From an uncultured Collinsella sp. (lineage in GTDB: Bacteria; Actinomycetota; Coriobacteriia; Coriobacteriales; Coriobacteriaceae), in contig CABRHS010000019.1 in assembly GCA_902470815.1 (NCBI GenBank), positions 1 through 26,080 of the forward strand: a DNA stretch of 26,080 nt, in the 5' to 3' direction. The notes beneath the pieces were generated by a model that saw nothing but the letters and a program-made list of their open reading frames with translations, did not search any database and was not told the origin of the DNA. A program made the position numbers and the translations under genes. Shown here in pieces: positions 7,758 to 16,500 of the stretch; position 1 is the stretch's first letter; every line of letters begins with the position of its first letter.

Positions 7758-9314
7758 ATGATATTTCTTGATCTGGTCGAGGACGTGGCGCGCAAGCGGC
7801 CGCGAGCGGAGGCTCTGCGCGTCTCAACGGGCGCGCGCCTCACGTATGGGGAGGTGTGGGCCTCGTCTGAGGTCCTCGCGCGGGCGGTTTCCGAGCGCGC
7901 CGAGCCGGGCGAGCCGGTGCTGGTGTACGGCAACAAGGACCCGTTCATGGTCGTCTGCTTCCTGGCATGCATGAAGGCCGGGTGCCCGTACGTGCCCATC
8001 GACTGCTACTCCGTGCCCGCCGAGCGCGTCGCCGGCATAGCCGGGCAGGTCGCCGAGGGGTGGGAGGAGCCGCTCGTCTTGGCCGTCGAGGAGTTCCCCC
8101 AGACGGAGGACATGCCCCCGGTGTCGGTGCTCTCCCGCCGGCAGCTCTGCGACATCGTGGGCAAGGGCGGCGAGGCCGACCGCGACCGGTGGATCTCGGG
8201 GGAGGACATCGCGTACATCCTGTTCACCTCCGGCTCGACGGGGGCGCCCAAGGGCGTGGAGGTCACCGCGGACTGCCTTGACAACTTCTGCGTGTGGGAC
8301 GCCTCCCTCGCCCGTTCCCGCGAGGGCGCCTCCCTTCAGGGCGAGGTGTGGCTCGACCAGGCGCCGTTCTCCTTCGACCTCTCCGTGTTCGAGCTCGTCG
8401 GGGCGCTCTCGACGGGCGGGATCTTGTACTCCCTGGCGTACGAGTCGCAGCAGAGCATGGCGCTCCAGATGGAGGCCCTGCGGGCGTCGGGCGTCACCAT
8501 CTGGGTCTCCACGCCGTCGTTCGCCGGCCTGTGCCTGGCGAGCGCGGAGTTCGACCGCGACCTCGCGCCCGGCCTGCGCCTCTTCATCTTCTGCGGGGAG
8601 ACCCTGCCCAACACCGTGGCGGACCGCCTCATGGGCCGCTTTCCCGCCGCGCGAGTGCTTAACACGTACGGCCCCACGGAGTCGACGGTCGCGGTGACAT
8701 CGGTCGAGGTGACGCGCGAGATGGCCCAGGCGCATGAGCCCCTTCCCGTGGGCGTCCCCCGTCCCGGCACGCGCGTCCGCGTGGTCGACGCCGATGGCGC
8801 CGACGTCTCGACGGGCGAGTACGGGGAGGTCGTCATCGAGGGCGACACAGTGGCGCGTGGGTACTACCGCCGCCCCGACCTCACGGCCCGCGCGTTCGGG
8901 AACGCCGAGCTCGACGGCGTCGCCGTCCGCGCATATCGGACGGGTGACGAGGGCTTCCTCGATGGTGACGGCATGCTGCACTTCCGCGGAAGGCTCGACT
9001 TGCAGGTCAAACTCAACGGGTTCCGCATCGAGCTGGGCGAGGTCGAAGAGCACCTGCGCCGCCTGCCGGGCGTCGCCGCCGCGGCGGTGGTCGCCGAGTG
9101 CCGCGATGGGAGGGTCTCCCACCTGGTGGCGCACGTGGTGCCGTCCGCCCCGCTCTCCCAGACCCCGTTCCGCGAGGGGCTGGCCCTCAAGGAGCAGCTC
9201 AAGAGGACCCTGCCGCACTATATGGTGCCCAAGAAGGTCGCATTTCGCGAGTCCCTCCCCATGACGGGGAACGGCAAGGTCGATCGTCGCGCGCTCGGCT
9301 CGGGCGAGCGGTAG
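7758..9314 (+). CDS. dltA: D-alanine--D-alanyl carrier protein ligase
   Basis: Cytoplasmic adenylating enzyme that activates D-alanine with ATP and transfers it to the phosphopantetheine arm of DltC, the first step of teichoic acid D-alanylation. At 518 aa it fits DltA (about 500). Adenylation motifs are in order: TSGSTGAPKG (about 157-166), FDLSVFEL, NTYGPTEST (about 301), YRTGDEG (about 393), KLNGFRIELGEVE (about 421) and the catalytic-lysine segment GNGKVDRRAL near the C-terminus. The dltB/dltC/dltD context separates it from a generic peptide-synthetase A domain. I chose ATG 7758 with GGGTGA upstream; an in-frame GTG at 7737 would add seven residues. It is the first gene of the operon, and the dltB start follows 9 bp after its stop. 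Confidence 0.95.
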   Translation: MIFLDLVEDVARKRPRAEALRVSTGARLTYGEVWASSEVLARAVSERAEPGEPVLVYGNKDPFMVVCFLACMKAGCPYVPIDCYSVPAERVAGIAGQVAEGWEEPLVLAVEEFPQTEDMPPVSVLSRRQLCDIVGKGGEADRDRWISGEDIAYILFTSGSTGAPKGVEVTADCLDNFCVWDASLARSREGASLQGEVWLDQAPFSFDLSVFELVGALSTGGILYSLAYESQQSMALQMEALRASGVTIWVSTPSFAGLCLASAEFDRDLAPGLRLFIFCGETLPNTVADRLMGRFPAARVLNTYGPTESTVAVTSVEVTREMAQAHEPLPVGVPRPGTRVRVVDADGADVSTGEYGEVVIEGDTVARGYYRRPDLTARAFGNAELDGVAVRAYRTGDEGFLDGDGMLHFRGRLDLQVKLNGFRIELGEVEEHLRRLPGVAAAAVVAECRDGRVSHLVAHVVPSAPLSQTPFREGLALKEQLKRTLPHYMVPKKVAFRESLPMTGNGKVDRRALGSGER

Positions 9315-9323
9315 GTCCGGCGC

Positions 9324-10535
9324 ATGGGGTTCTACACGTCCGCGTCCTTCTTCATCGCGCTCGCTGCGCTTCTGATCCCCGCCGCGTGCCTCGGCTTGGC
9401 GGGCAGGCGCATCAAGCCCTACGGCATGGCCGCGTCGTGGGCGATGGTCGCGCTGCTGTTCGCCGGCGACCCGCGCGGCTTGGCCGCGTTTATCCTCTTC
9501 TTGGCGGTCGCCTCGGCGGGCGCCTGGGCGGTGCATCGCAGTTGGGTACGCGAGGGAGGGTCCAAGAGCCTCGCCGTGTACCGCGCGGCGCTCGTCGCCA
9601 CCATCGCGCCGCTTGTGGTCTACAAGGCGGGGGCGGTGTTCGACCAGAACCTGCTGGGCTTCGTGGGCATCTCCTACATCACCTTCAAGGCGGTGCAGGT
9701 GCTGATAGAGATGCGAGACGGCCTCATCGACCGCCTGCGCCCGCTTGACTACCTGTACTTCCTCACCTTCTTCGCGACGTTCACCTCCGGGCCCATCGAC
9801 CGGTCGCGGCGCTTCTGCGAGGACGCGGACGCGCGCCCGGGGCGCGCGGCCTACATGGACATGCTCACGCGCGGCGTGATGCTCCTGCTGGTGGGCGCCG
9901 TCATGCAGCTCGTCCTGGCCACGGTCGCCCGCGGGTTCTACGACCCCGCGTCGGCCCAGGCGGGCGTGCCCACGGTCGATGCGCTGGCGCCCGCCGGCGC
10001 CGTGCGCGAGGTCGCGCGGGCGTACGGCTACGCGGCGTACCTGTTCTTCGACTTCGCGGGGTACTCGCTCATGGCGATGGGCGCGAGCTATTGCCTGGGA
10101 ATCGCCACGCCCGCGAATTTCCGGTCGCCGTATCTTGCCGTGGACATCAAGGACTTCTGGAACCGCTGGCACATCACGCTCTCCACGTGGCTGCGCGACT
10201 TCGTGTTCATGCGCTTCGTGCGCATGGCGACCAAGCGCAAGCTGTTCGCGAACCGGGTCCAGACCGCATGCGCTGGGTACCTGGTGGATATGCTGCTCAT
10301 GGGCGCATGGCATGGGCTCACGCCGGATTACCTCGCGTACGGCGCATATCACGGGCTGCTGCTTGCGGCCACGGAGGTCTACCAGAAGCGCTCGGCGTTC
10401 CACAAGCGCAACCGCAAGAGGGGCTGGTATCGAGCGCTCTCATGGCTGGTCACGCTGCAGTTGGTGATATTCGGCTTCGCGTTGTTCTCGGGGCAGGTGG
10501 GAGGGCTCCTGCGCGCCGCCCTCGGCATGCCGTGA
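9324..10535 (+). CDS. dltB: D-alanyl transfer MBOAT-family membrane protein
   Basis: A polytopic MBOAT acyltransferase (403 aa) that takes D-alanine from DltC at the inner membrane face and passes it outward towards teichoic acid. The conserved MBOAT region is clear: DFWNRWHITLSTWLRDFV with H283, then the invariant histidine H330 in MGAWHG and a further H343 in AYHGLLL. Hydrophobic segments occur throughout (for example residues 5-25 and the YLYFLTFFATFTSGPIDRSR stretch typical of DltB). ATG 9324 follows the dltA stop closely without a strong Shine-Dalgarno sequence, suggesting translational coupling. About 108 bp with a tandem repeat separate it from dltC, an unusually long gap for this operon. 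Confidence 0.95.
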   Translation: MGFYTSASFFIALAALLIPAACLGLAGRRIKPYGMAASWAMVALLFAGDPRGLAAFILFLAVASAGAWAVHRSWVREGGSKSLAVYRAALVATIAPLVVYKAGAVFDQNLLGFVGISYITFKAVQVLIEMRDGLIDRLRPLDYLYFLTFFATFTSGPIDRSRRFCEDADARPGRAAYMDMLTRGVMLLLVGAVMQLVLATVARGFYDPASAQAGVPTVDALAPAGAVREVARAYGYAAYLFFDFAGYSLMAMGASYCLGIATPANFRSPYLAVDIKDFWNRWHITLSTWLRDFVFMRFVRMATKRKLFANRVQTACAGYLVDMLLMGAWHGLTPDYLAYGAYHGLLLAATEVYQKRSAFHKRNRKRGWYRALSWLVTLQLVIFGFALFSGQVGGLLRAALGMP

Positions 10536-10567
10536 CGGCGGTGAGCGGGTTCGCTTGGCGTGACGGC

Positions 10568-10601
10568 GGGATTCGCACTTTTATGGGATTCGCACTTTTA
10601 T
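10568..10601 (+). repeat. Perfect 17-bp tandem duplication between dltB and dltC
   Basis: GGGATTCGCACTTTTAT occurs twice head to tail (10568-10584 and 10585-10601). A shorter repeat, CGTGACGGCGG, occurs at 10531-10541 (over the dltB stop) and 10559-10569. The units carry the only AT-rich bases in the gap. Confidence 0.9.
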
Positions 10602-10643
10602 GTATCTAGGCCAAGGCGCCCCGCGCGCCGGAAAGGACATGAC

Positions 10644-10889
10644 ATGGATCGCAACGAACTTGAGGGCAAGGTGCTCGACATGCTCGAGGACATCTGCGCG
10701 GACGAGGCGGTGCGCGAGGAGCGCGACATCGACCTGTTCGACGCCGGCCTCCTCGACTCCCTCGCCGCGATCGAGGTGCTCGTGGGCATCGAGGAGAACT
10801 TCGGCGTCGAGATCGCGCCCACGGCCGTCGAGCGCAAGGAGATGAACACGGTCAACAAGATCATCGAGCAGATCGCGGCGCGTCTGTGA
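10644..10889 (+). CDS. dltC: D-alanyl carrier protein
   Basis: An 81-aa acyl-carrier-type protein that holds D-alanine as a thioester on phosphopantetheine. The prosthetic-group serine is S39 in DAGLLDSLAAIEVL, where the DSL signature is intact. It has four-helix acidic character and family-typical length (78-81 aa). ATG 10644 has GAAAGGA at 10631-10637 and gives the normal N-terminus; an ATG at 10639 lies in another frame. Its stop overlaps the GTG start of the next small gene (GTGA at 10886-10889), so the two are translationally coupled. It works between DltA and DltB. Confidence 0.95.
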   Translation: MDRNELEGKVLDMLEDICADEAVREERDIDLFDAGLLDSLAAIEVLVGIEENFGVEIAPTAVERKEMNTVNKIIEQIAARL

Positions 10890-11092
10890 GCGCGGCGAGG
10901 GGCCGCTTGAGGGCCTGGGGCGCGTGCGCGCGCACGGCGGGCGAGCGCGTGCGCGCGTGGTTCTTCTCCGATGGCCCGCTCGCCGCAGTGGCGTGGCTGG
11001 TTCTCGCTCTGGCGTGCATGGGGGTGCTGGCGTGGTTCTTCATCTTGTCGCCGTACGGCGCCCCGGCGGCGCCGGTGTACGCGGAGTTCTGA
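10886..11092 (+). CDS. dltX: DltX-like small membrane protein
   Basis: A 68-aa protein with an Arg-rich cytoplasmic N-terminus, one transmembrane helix (about residues 31-54, AAVAWLVLALACMGVLAWFF) and a short outer tail SPYGAPAAPVYAEF that ends the protein. The ending Y-x-x-F, with an aromatic/Gly-rich stretch before it, resembles the conserved C-terminus of Firmicute DltX (for example ...FIYNEF). In that family the terminal tyrosine is proposed to relay D-alanine between DltB and DltD. In Firmicutes dltX precedes dltA; here it lies between dltC and dltD. It starts at GTG 10886, overlapping the dltC stop by four bases. The DltX assignment rests on size, topology, tail motif and position, not on full-length similarity. 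Confidence 0.75.
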   Translation: MSAARGRLRAWGACARTAGERVRAWFFSDGPLAAVAWLVLALACMGVLAWFFILSPYGAPAAPVYAEF

Positions 11093-11132
11093 GCGAGGGG
11101 CGCGAGCCCCGGGGAAAGGCAGGCGATGATAG

Positions 11133-12323
11133 ATGAGACGCATGGTCGCGATGGCCGTCGCGCTGATGCTCGGCGCGGCGGGACTGGTGCTCGCCTTCAC
11201 CCGGGGCGGCGTCGGGGACCTTCCCGCCGACGAGCTGCGCGCAACGTACCCGACGTATGACGAGGTGGCGAGCTGGGATTTCATGGCGGGGGAGTACGGC
11301 GCCCTGCTCCGTGCGGGAGCCGACCCGAAACTGATCTTCGGGTCCTCCGAGCTCAAGTCCCGGCCCGCGGGCCCGGCGCACCCGGCGCGGCTCTTCGGGG
11401 ACGGGCACTACGGGGTAACCTCGGTCATCGCCGGGCGCGCGGGCGTGAACGACCTCTGGCAGGCGCTCGAGATCGGCGCGTTCTCTCCCGCCATGCCGGA
11501 CGACGACAAGCACGCGGTCGTCTTCGTGAGCATGCAGTGGTTCATGTGCTACCGGGACCCCGATTCGAGCTTCCCAGGCGTGTTCTCGCAGGGCGCGTAC
11601 GATGCGTTCATGTCGAACGGCGATATATCCGACGACGTGAAACGCCGCGCGGCGGACCGGGTGCGGGCGTACGGCGTGCGCGATGCGGAGCCTCGCCCCG
11701 GCGATCCGCTCGAGTATGCGGTCGAATGGGCGGATCGCGGCGCCCGGGCCCTCGTGGACGATGTGCGCCTTGCCGCGGACCTGCGGAGGTGCGCGTCCGA
11801 TGCCCCGGTGGGCGCCGGCGCTCACTGCGCATCGCCCACGTCGGGCGCGGATGCGGCCGGTGCTCCGGATTGGGACGCACTGATGGCCGACGGGCGCGAT
11901 CGGGCCGCGCGCCTCTCCGCTGGCAACGAGTTCGGCTTCTACGACTCGTGGTACGAGTCCTCGTACCACGATTGGCTGTCCGGGGCGCAGCGGAAGTGGC
12001 GGGTGGACGACGGCGCCTATTGGAGCACTGAGGAGCTCGAGGATTTCGAGTTGATGCTGGAGGTGTGCCGGCAGACGGGGGTCGAGCCCCTGGTCGTGAT
12101 TCAGCCGGTCAAGGGCGCTGCGTACGATCAGACCATATACTCACGCGAGGTGCGCGCGGCGTATTACGACATGATCCGATCGGCCTGCGCGCGGGCCGGG
12201 GTGCGCGTGGCGGATTTCTCCGATCGCGAGTACGACCCGTTGTTCCTGCGGGATTACTCCCACCCGTCCGCATACGGCAGCGCTCTGTACTCCCGGGCGA
12301 TCTACGATTTCTGGATGGGCTGA
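11133..12323 (+). CDS. dltD: D-alanyl-lipoteichoic acid biosynthesis protein
   Basis: A membrane-anchored extracytoplasmic SGNH-hydrolase-like protein (396 aa) required for the last step of D-alanylation, with proposed D-alanyl transfer to teichoic acid. An N-terminal signal anchor (about residues 5-22) precedes the outer domain. The catalytic serine lies in IFGSSELKSRP (S71/S72), and the Asp/His pair is D374 and H377 in LRDYSHPSAYGSALY. The middle of the protein (about residues 180-255) is charged and less conserved, and a run there (CASDAPVGAGAHCAS, about 221-235) may be an insertion. ATG 11133 is preceded by AAAGGCAGG. It follows dltX by 40 bp and closes the dlt genes; no terminator is seen after it. 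Confidence 0.93.
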   Translation: MRRMVAMAVALMLGAAGLVLAFTRGGVGDLPADELRATYPTYDEVASWDFMAGEYGALLRAGADPKLIFGSSELKSRPAGPAHPARLFGDGHYGVTSVIAGRAGVNDLWQALEIGAFSPAMPDDDKHAVVFVSMQWFMCYRDPDSSFPGVFSQGAYDAFMSNGDISDDVKRRAADRVRAYGVRDAEPRPGDPLEYAVEWADRGARALVDDVRLAADLRRCASDAPVGAGAHCASPTSGADAAGAPDWDALMADGRDRAARLSAGNEFGFYDSWYESSYHDWLSGAQRKWRVDDGAYWSTEELEDFELMLEVCRQTGVEPLVVIQPVKGAAYDQTIYSREVRAAYYDMIRSACARAGVRVADFSDREYDPLFLRDYSHPSAYGSALYSRAIYDFWMG

Positions 12324-12386
12324 CATCGGGCGCGGGGTTAAATGGGTATAAGGGGCGGAATCACGCACACCGTTCGAAGGGCGCCT

Positions 12387-13547
12387 ATGTTCGATAAGCA
12401 AACCCGCCGCGCCGCCGCGCTCATCGCGTTCGGCGTCTGCCTGTATGCCGCCGTCATGCATCTCGACGTCGTGCTCCACGCGGTCTCCACGGTCCTGGAC
12501 ATCCTGTTTCCCGTGCTGCTCGGCCTGGGCTTCGCATTCGTTCTCAACGTTCCCGTCTCCGGCATGGAGCGCATGCTCACCAGCGCCGCGGCCCGCCTGC
12601 CCGAGGGTCGCCGTCCCGGGAGCGGCGCCATCACCATGGCGAGCATCGTCATCGTTCTCGTCTTGATCGCCGGTGTGGCCGTCCTCGCGGTGACGCTCCT
12701 CGTGCCGCAGCTCATCGCCTCCGCCAAGACGATCGCCCCTCTGCTCGCCGAGCGCCTGCCCGAGATCGAGCGCGGCCTCGCCCAGAGCGGCATCGACGTG
12801 GACAAGATCGCCGAGATGTTCCAGCCGGCGAGCGGCTCGTCGGCCGACTCCGCCTCCGGTGCACAGGGCCTGCTGAGCTTCGGCTTGGGTTCGATAGCCA
12901 CGTCTGTGTTCGCGGCCGCGCGCTCCACGGTGTCGCTGATCTCGAGCTGCGTGTTCGCCTTCGTGATCGCCGTGTACGTGCTCGCCAGCAAGCGCGTCCT
13001 CGGGCGCCAGGCCAACCGCGTCATGGACGCCCACCTGAGCCCGCGCATCGCCGAGCGCATCCGCCACGTCTCGGCGCTCGCCACCGGGACGTACTCCAAG
13101 TTCCTCTCCGGCCAGTGCCTCGAGGCGTGCATCTTGGGAACGCTCATCTTCATCGCATTCAGCATCGTGCGCCTTCCCTATGCGGGCCTCATCGGCTTCC
13201 TCACCGCGCTGTTCGCCTTCGTGCCGTATGTGGGCGCCTTCGCGTCCTGCGTCATCGGCGCCTTCCTCACGCTGCTCGCCTCTCCCGAGCACGCCGTTCT
13301 GTGCGTGGTCGTCTACCTGGCTGTGCAGTTCGTCGAGAACCAGTTCATCTACCCGCATGTGGTGGGCTCCTCCGTGGGTCTCTCGGCCCTGTGGACCCTC
13401 ATCGCGGCGCTCGTGGGCGGCAAGCTCTTCGGCATCGTGGGCATCGTGTTCTTCATTCCCATCGTTGCCGTGCTCTATGAGCTCGTGCGCCAGTGGACCA
13501 ATGCGCGTCTGGCCGAGCGGGCGGCCGTGAGCGAGGGCCGCGCATGA
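12387..13547 (+). CDS. AI-2E family (PerM-type) membrane transporter
   Basis: A 386-aa polytopic membrane protein of the AI-2E/PerM family. Members have been linked to export of autoinducer-2 or to Na+/H+ exchange, but most have no known substrate. It shows paired N-terminal helices (ALIAFGVCLYAAVM and ILFPVLLGLGFAFVLNVPV), a central soluble-looking segment (about residues 100-170), then the conserved C-terminal cluster GLIGFLTALFAFVPYVGAF, QFVENQFIYPHVVG and the last helix (LFGIVGIVFFIPIVAVLYEL). I chose ATG 12387 with GAAGGG 5 nt upstream; ATG 12342 in the same frame has a poorer site. The gap to dltD is short and lacks a terminator, so co-transcription is possible, although TATAAG at 12349-12354 could be a -10. 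Its stop overlaps the next start (ATGA). Confidence 0.88.
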   Translation: MFDKQTRRAAALIAFGVCLYAAVMHLDVVLHAVSTVLDILFPVLLGLGFAFVLNVPVSGMERMLTSAAARLPEGRRPGSGAITMASIVIVLVLIAGVAVLAVTLLVPQLIASAKTIAPLLAERLPEIERGLAQSGIDVDKIAEMFQPASGSSADSASGAQGLLSFGLGSIATSVFAAARSTVSLISSCVFAFVIAVYVLASKRVLGRQANRVMDAHLSPRIAERIRHVSALATGTYSKFLSGQCLEACILGTLIFIAFSIVRLPYAGLIGFLTALFAFVPYVGAFASCVIGAFLTLLASPEHAVLCVVVYLAVQFVENQFIYPHVVGSSVGLSALWTLIAALVGGKLFGIVGIVFFIPIVAVLYELVRQWTNARLAERAAVSEGRA

Positions 13548-16500
13548 TCGAGATTCGCGATATCACCAAGACCTACACGACGGGCGACCTGGTCCAGCGC
13601 GCGTTGGACGGCGTCTCGGTCACGTTCCGCGAGAGCGAGTTCGTCGCGGTGTTGGGGCCCTCGGGGTCGGGAAAGACCACGTTCCTCAACATCCTGGGCG
13701 GATTCGACCACGCGGATTCCGGCGATATCGTGGTGAACGGCGTCTCCACGCGCGATTACGGCGATGCGGAGTGGGACACCTATCGCAACCACCGCGTGGG
13801 GTTCATCTTCCAGAGCTACAACCTCATCCCGCATCAGACCGTGCTCGCAAACGTCGAGCTCGCGCTCACCTTGGCCGGCGTGGACCGTTCCGAGCGCACG
13901 TGCCGCGCAAGGGCGGCGCTCGAGCGCGTGGGGTTGGGCGCCCATATCAACAAGAAGCCGTCGCAGCTCTCGGGCGGGCAGATGCAGCGCGTGGCGATAG
14001 CCCGCGCCCTCGTGAACGATCCCGAGATCGTCCTCGCCGACGAGCCGACGGGCGCGCTCGATACCGAGACGGGTATTCAGGTCATGGACCTGCTCGCCGA
14101 GGTCGCGCGCGAGCGCCTGGTCATCATGGTCACGCACAACCCCCAGCTCGCCGAGGACTACGCCACGCGCATCGTGCGCATACGCGATGGGCGTATCGTG
14201 GGCGACACGCGGCCCGTGACGGAAGCGGAGCTCTCCGATGCGCGCGCCGCGACGCGGGAGCAGCCCGACGAGGGACCCTCCCGCCGCTCCTCCATGAGCC
14301 TCCTCACCGCCCTGTCCCTCTCGTTCAACAACCTCATGACCAAGAAGGGCCGCACCATCATGACGGCCTTCGCGGGGTCGATCGGCATCATGGGCATCGC
14401 GGCGATCCTGGCGCTCTCAAACGGCGTGAACGGCTATATAGAAAAGGTCGAGCAGGACACGCTGTCGAGCTACCCGCTCACCATCGCGCGGCAGAGCTAC
14501 GACCTCACGGGCATGATGATGGGGGACGCCGGCTCCGACGCCTCCGCCTCCGATACGGAATCCGATGGGTCATCGGGCGGAGCCTCCTCCGATGCGGTCG
14601 GCAGCGGGTCCGGGGCGGTCGAGCGGAAGGTCGACCCCTCCGAGCCCATCCCCGTGTTCACGATGCTCTCCGACATGTTCGCGAGCGTGAAGTCGAACGA
14701 CATGGCGAGCTTCAAGACGTTTTTGGACGAAGACGCGAAGGAGCTCGCGGGCGAGGTCTCCGCGATCCAATACGACTACGGCATCACGCCGCTCGTGTAC
14801 CGCCAAGACGCCGACGGCCCGGTCAAGCTCTCGCCCAACGCCATGTCGACGGCGATGACCGGCGGTGCGAGCTCCGCCGCGATGGCGGGGACGATGATGG
14901 GCGGCACCACCGCGTTCAACGAGATGATTGACAATCCCGAGCTGCTGGACGAGCAGTACGACGTGGTCGCCGGCCGCTGGGCGAGCAAGCCCGATGAATG
15001 CGTGCTCGTGCTGTCGGCTCGTGGGAAGATATCCGATTTCACCCTCTACAGCCTGGGCGCGCTCGACCCCGCCGAGCTCGACCGCATGGTCGAAGGCACC
15101 ATGGGCGGGACAGGCGATATCGAGGTTCCCGAGGTGGACGTCGACTTCACGTACGAGGACGCGCTCCAGACGAGCTTCAAGGTGCTGGCCCCCTCGGATT
15201 TCTACCGCCCGAACGCCGAGACGGGCGGCTGGACGGACATGGCGGATGACGCCGCGTTCGTGGAGCAGCAGGTCGCCCGGGGCCTCGACCTCAAGATCGT
15301 GGGCGTGGTCCAACCGAGCCCCACGGCGAAGTCGGCGGCCCTCTCTCAGGGCATCGCCTACACGCACGGACTCACCGACGAGCTTATGCGCCGCGCCGCC
15401 GACTCCGAGATCGTGCGCCGACAGCTCGCCGACCCCGAGGTGGACGTGTTCACCGGCAAGCCCTTTGCCGTCCTGCAGGAGGAGGCCAAGCGCGGCGTCG
15501 ACCTCGCGAGTCTCTTCACGGTGGACGGCGCCGCGCTCAAGTCGGCGTTCAAGGTCGACGAGAAGGCGCTCGTCGAGGGGCTGGACCTTTCCGGTTTCGA
15601 TCTTTCCGGCTTCGACTTGGGGTCCGTGGGCATCGATTTGAGCGGCGCCCTCGATGCGCTCGACGTCGAATCGGTCGTGGCGGGAGCGCCCGTCCCTGAT
15701 TTCTCGGGCATATGGGGCGATCTCGCGGCGGGCGAGCTGCTCACCCCCGACCAGCTCGAGGCCTCGCTTGGGGCCGCGAAGGGGTATGCCGACGGATTCA
15801 CCGCTTGGCTGGGGCAAAACGGCGAGTCGCTCAAGCCGGGCGACCCCGCCTTCGCGGAGAAGCTCGCCAAGGCGCTCGCGGAGTATTCGAAGACACCCGA
15901 GGCGCGGCGCCTGCTCGCCATCGTCGCGAAGAACGCCGGGCAACCCGTCGCGGACCGCCTCCAGGATGCGATGGGGACCTATGTGAAAAACGACCTCGCC
16001 CCCTATATGAACCGGGCGTTCTCTGACCTCGCGGCGCAGGCGAGCGACGCCATCGGCGCCACGGTCGCTTCGCAGCTGCAGGCGGGGCTCGGGCAGACGA
16101 TGGGCCGCATGGCCGAGCAGCTCGGACCCGGGCTCGCGACGAACATGCGGCGCGCGTTCACGGTGGACGCCGGGGCCTTCGCCTCCGCCATCCACTTCAA
16201 CATGGACGCCGAGGACCTCTCGTCGCTCATGGCGAGCTACGCCAACGCCGGGAGGCTGACCTACGCCAACAACCTCGCCGCGCTCGGTTACGCCGACGCG
16301 GCGGATCCCTTGGCGGTGAGCATCTACCCCGTGGACTTCGAGGCCAAGGAGGAGGTGCTGGGCGCCATCGACCGCTACAACGAAGAGGTGCGCGCCGCCG
16401 GGGAGGACGAGAAGGCCATCGTCTACACCGACTACATGGGCGTGCTCATGGGCAGCGTAACGAGCATCGTGAACATGATCTCGCTCGTCCTCATCGCGTT

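Noticed and set aside
7824..10403. A long reverse reading frame (about 859 codons) opposite dltA and dltB
   Set aside because: Arg/His/Gly-rich shadow of two well-supported forward genes that crosses their boundary; no family features.
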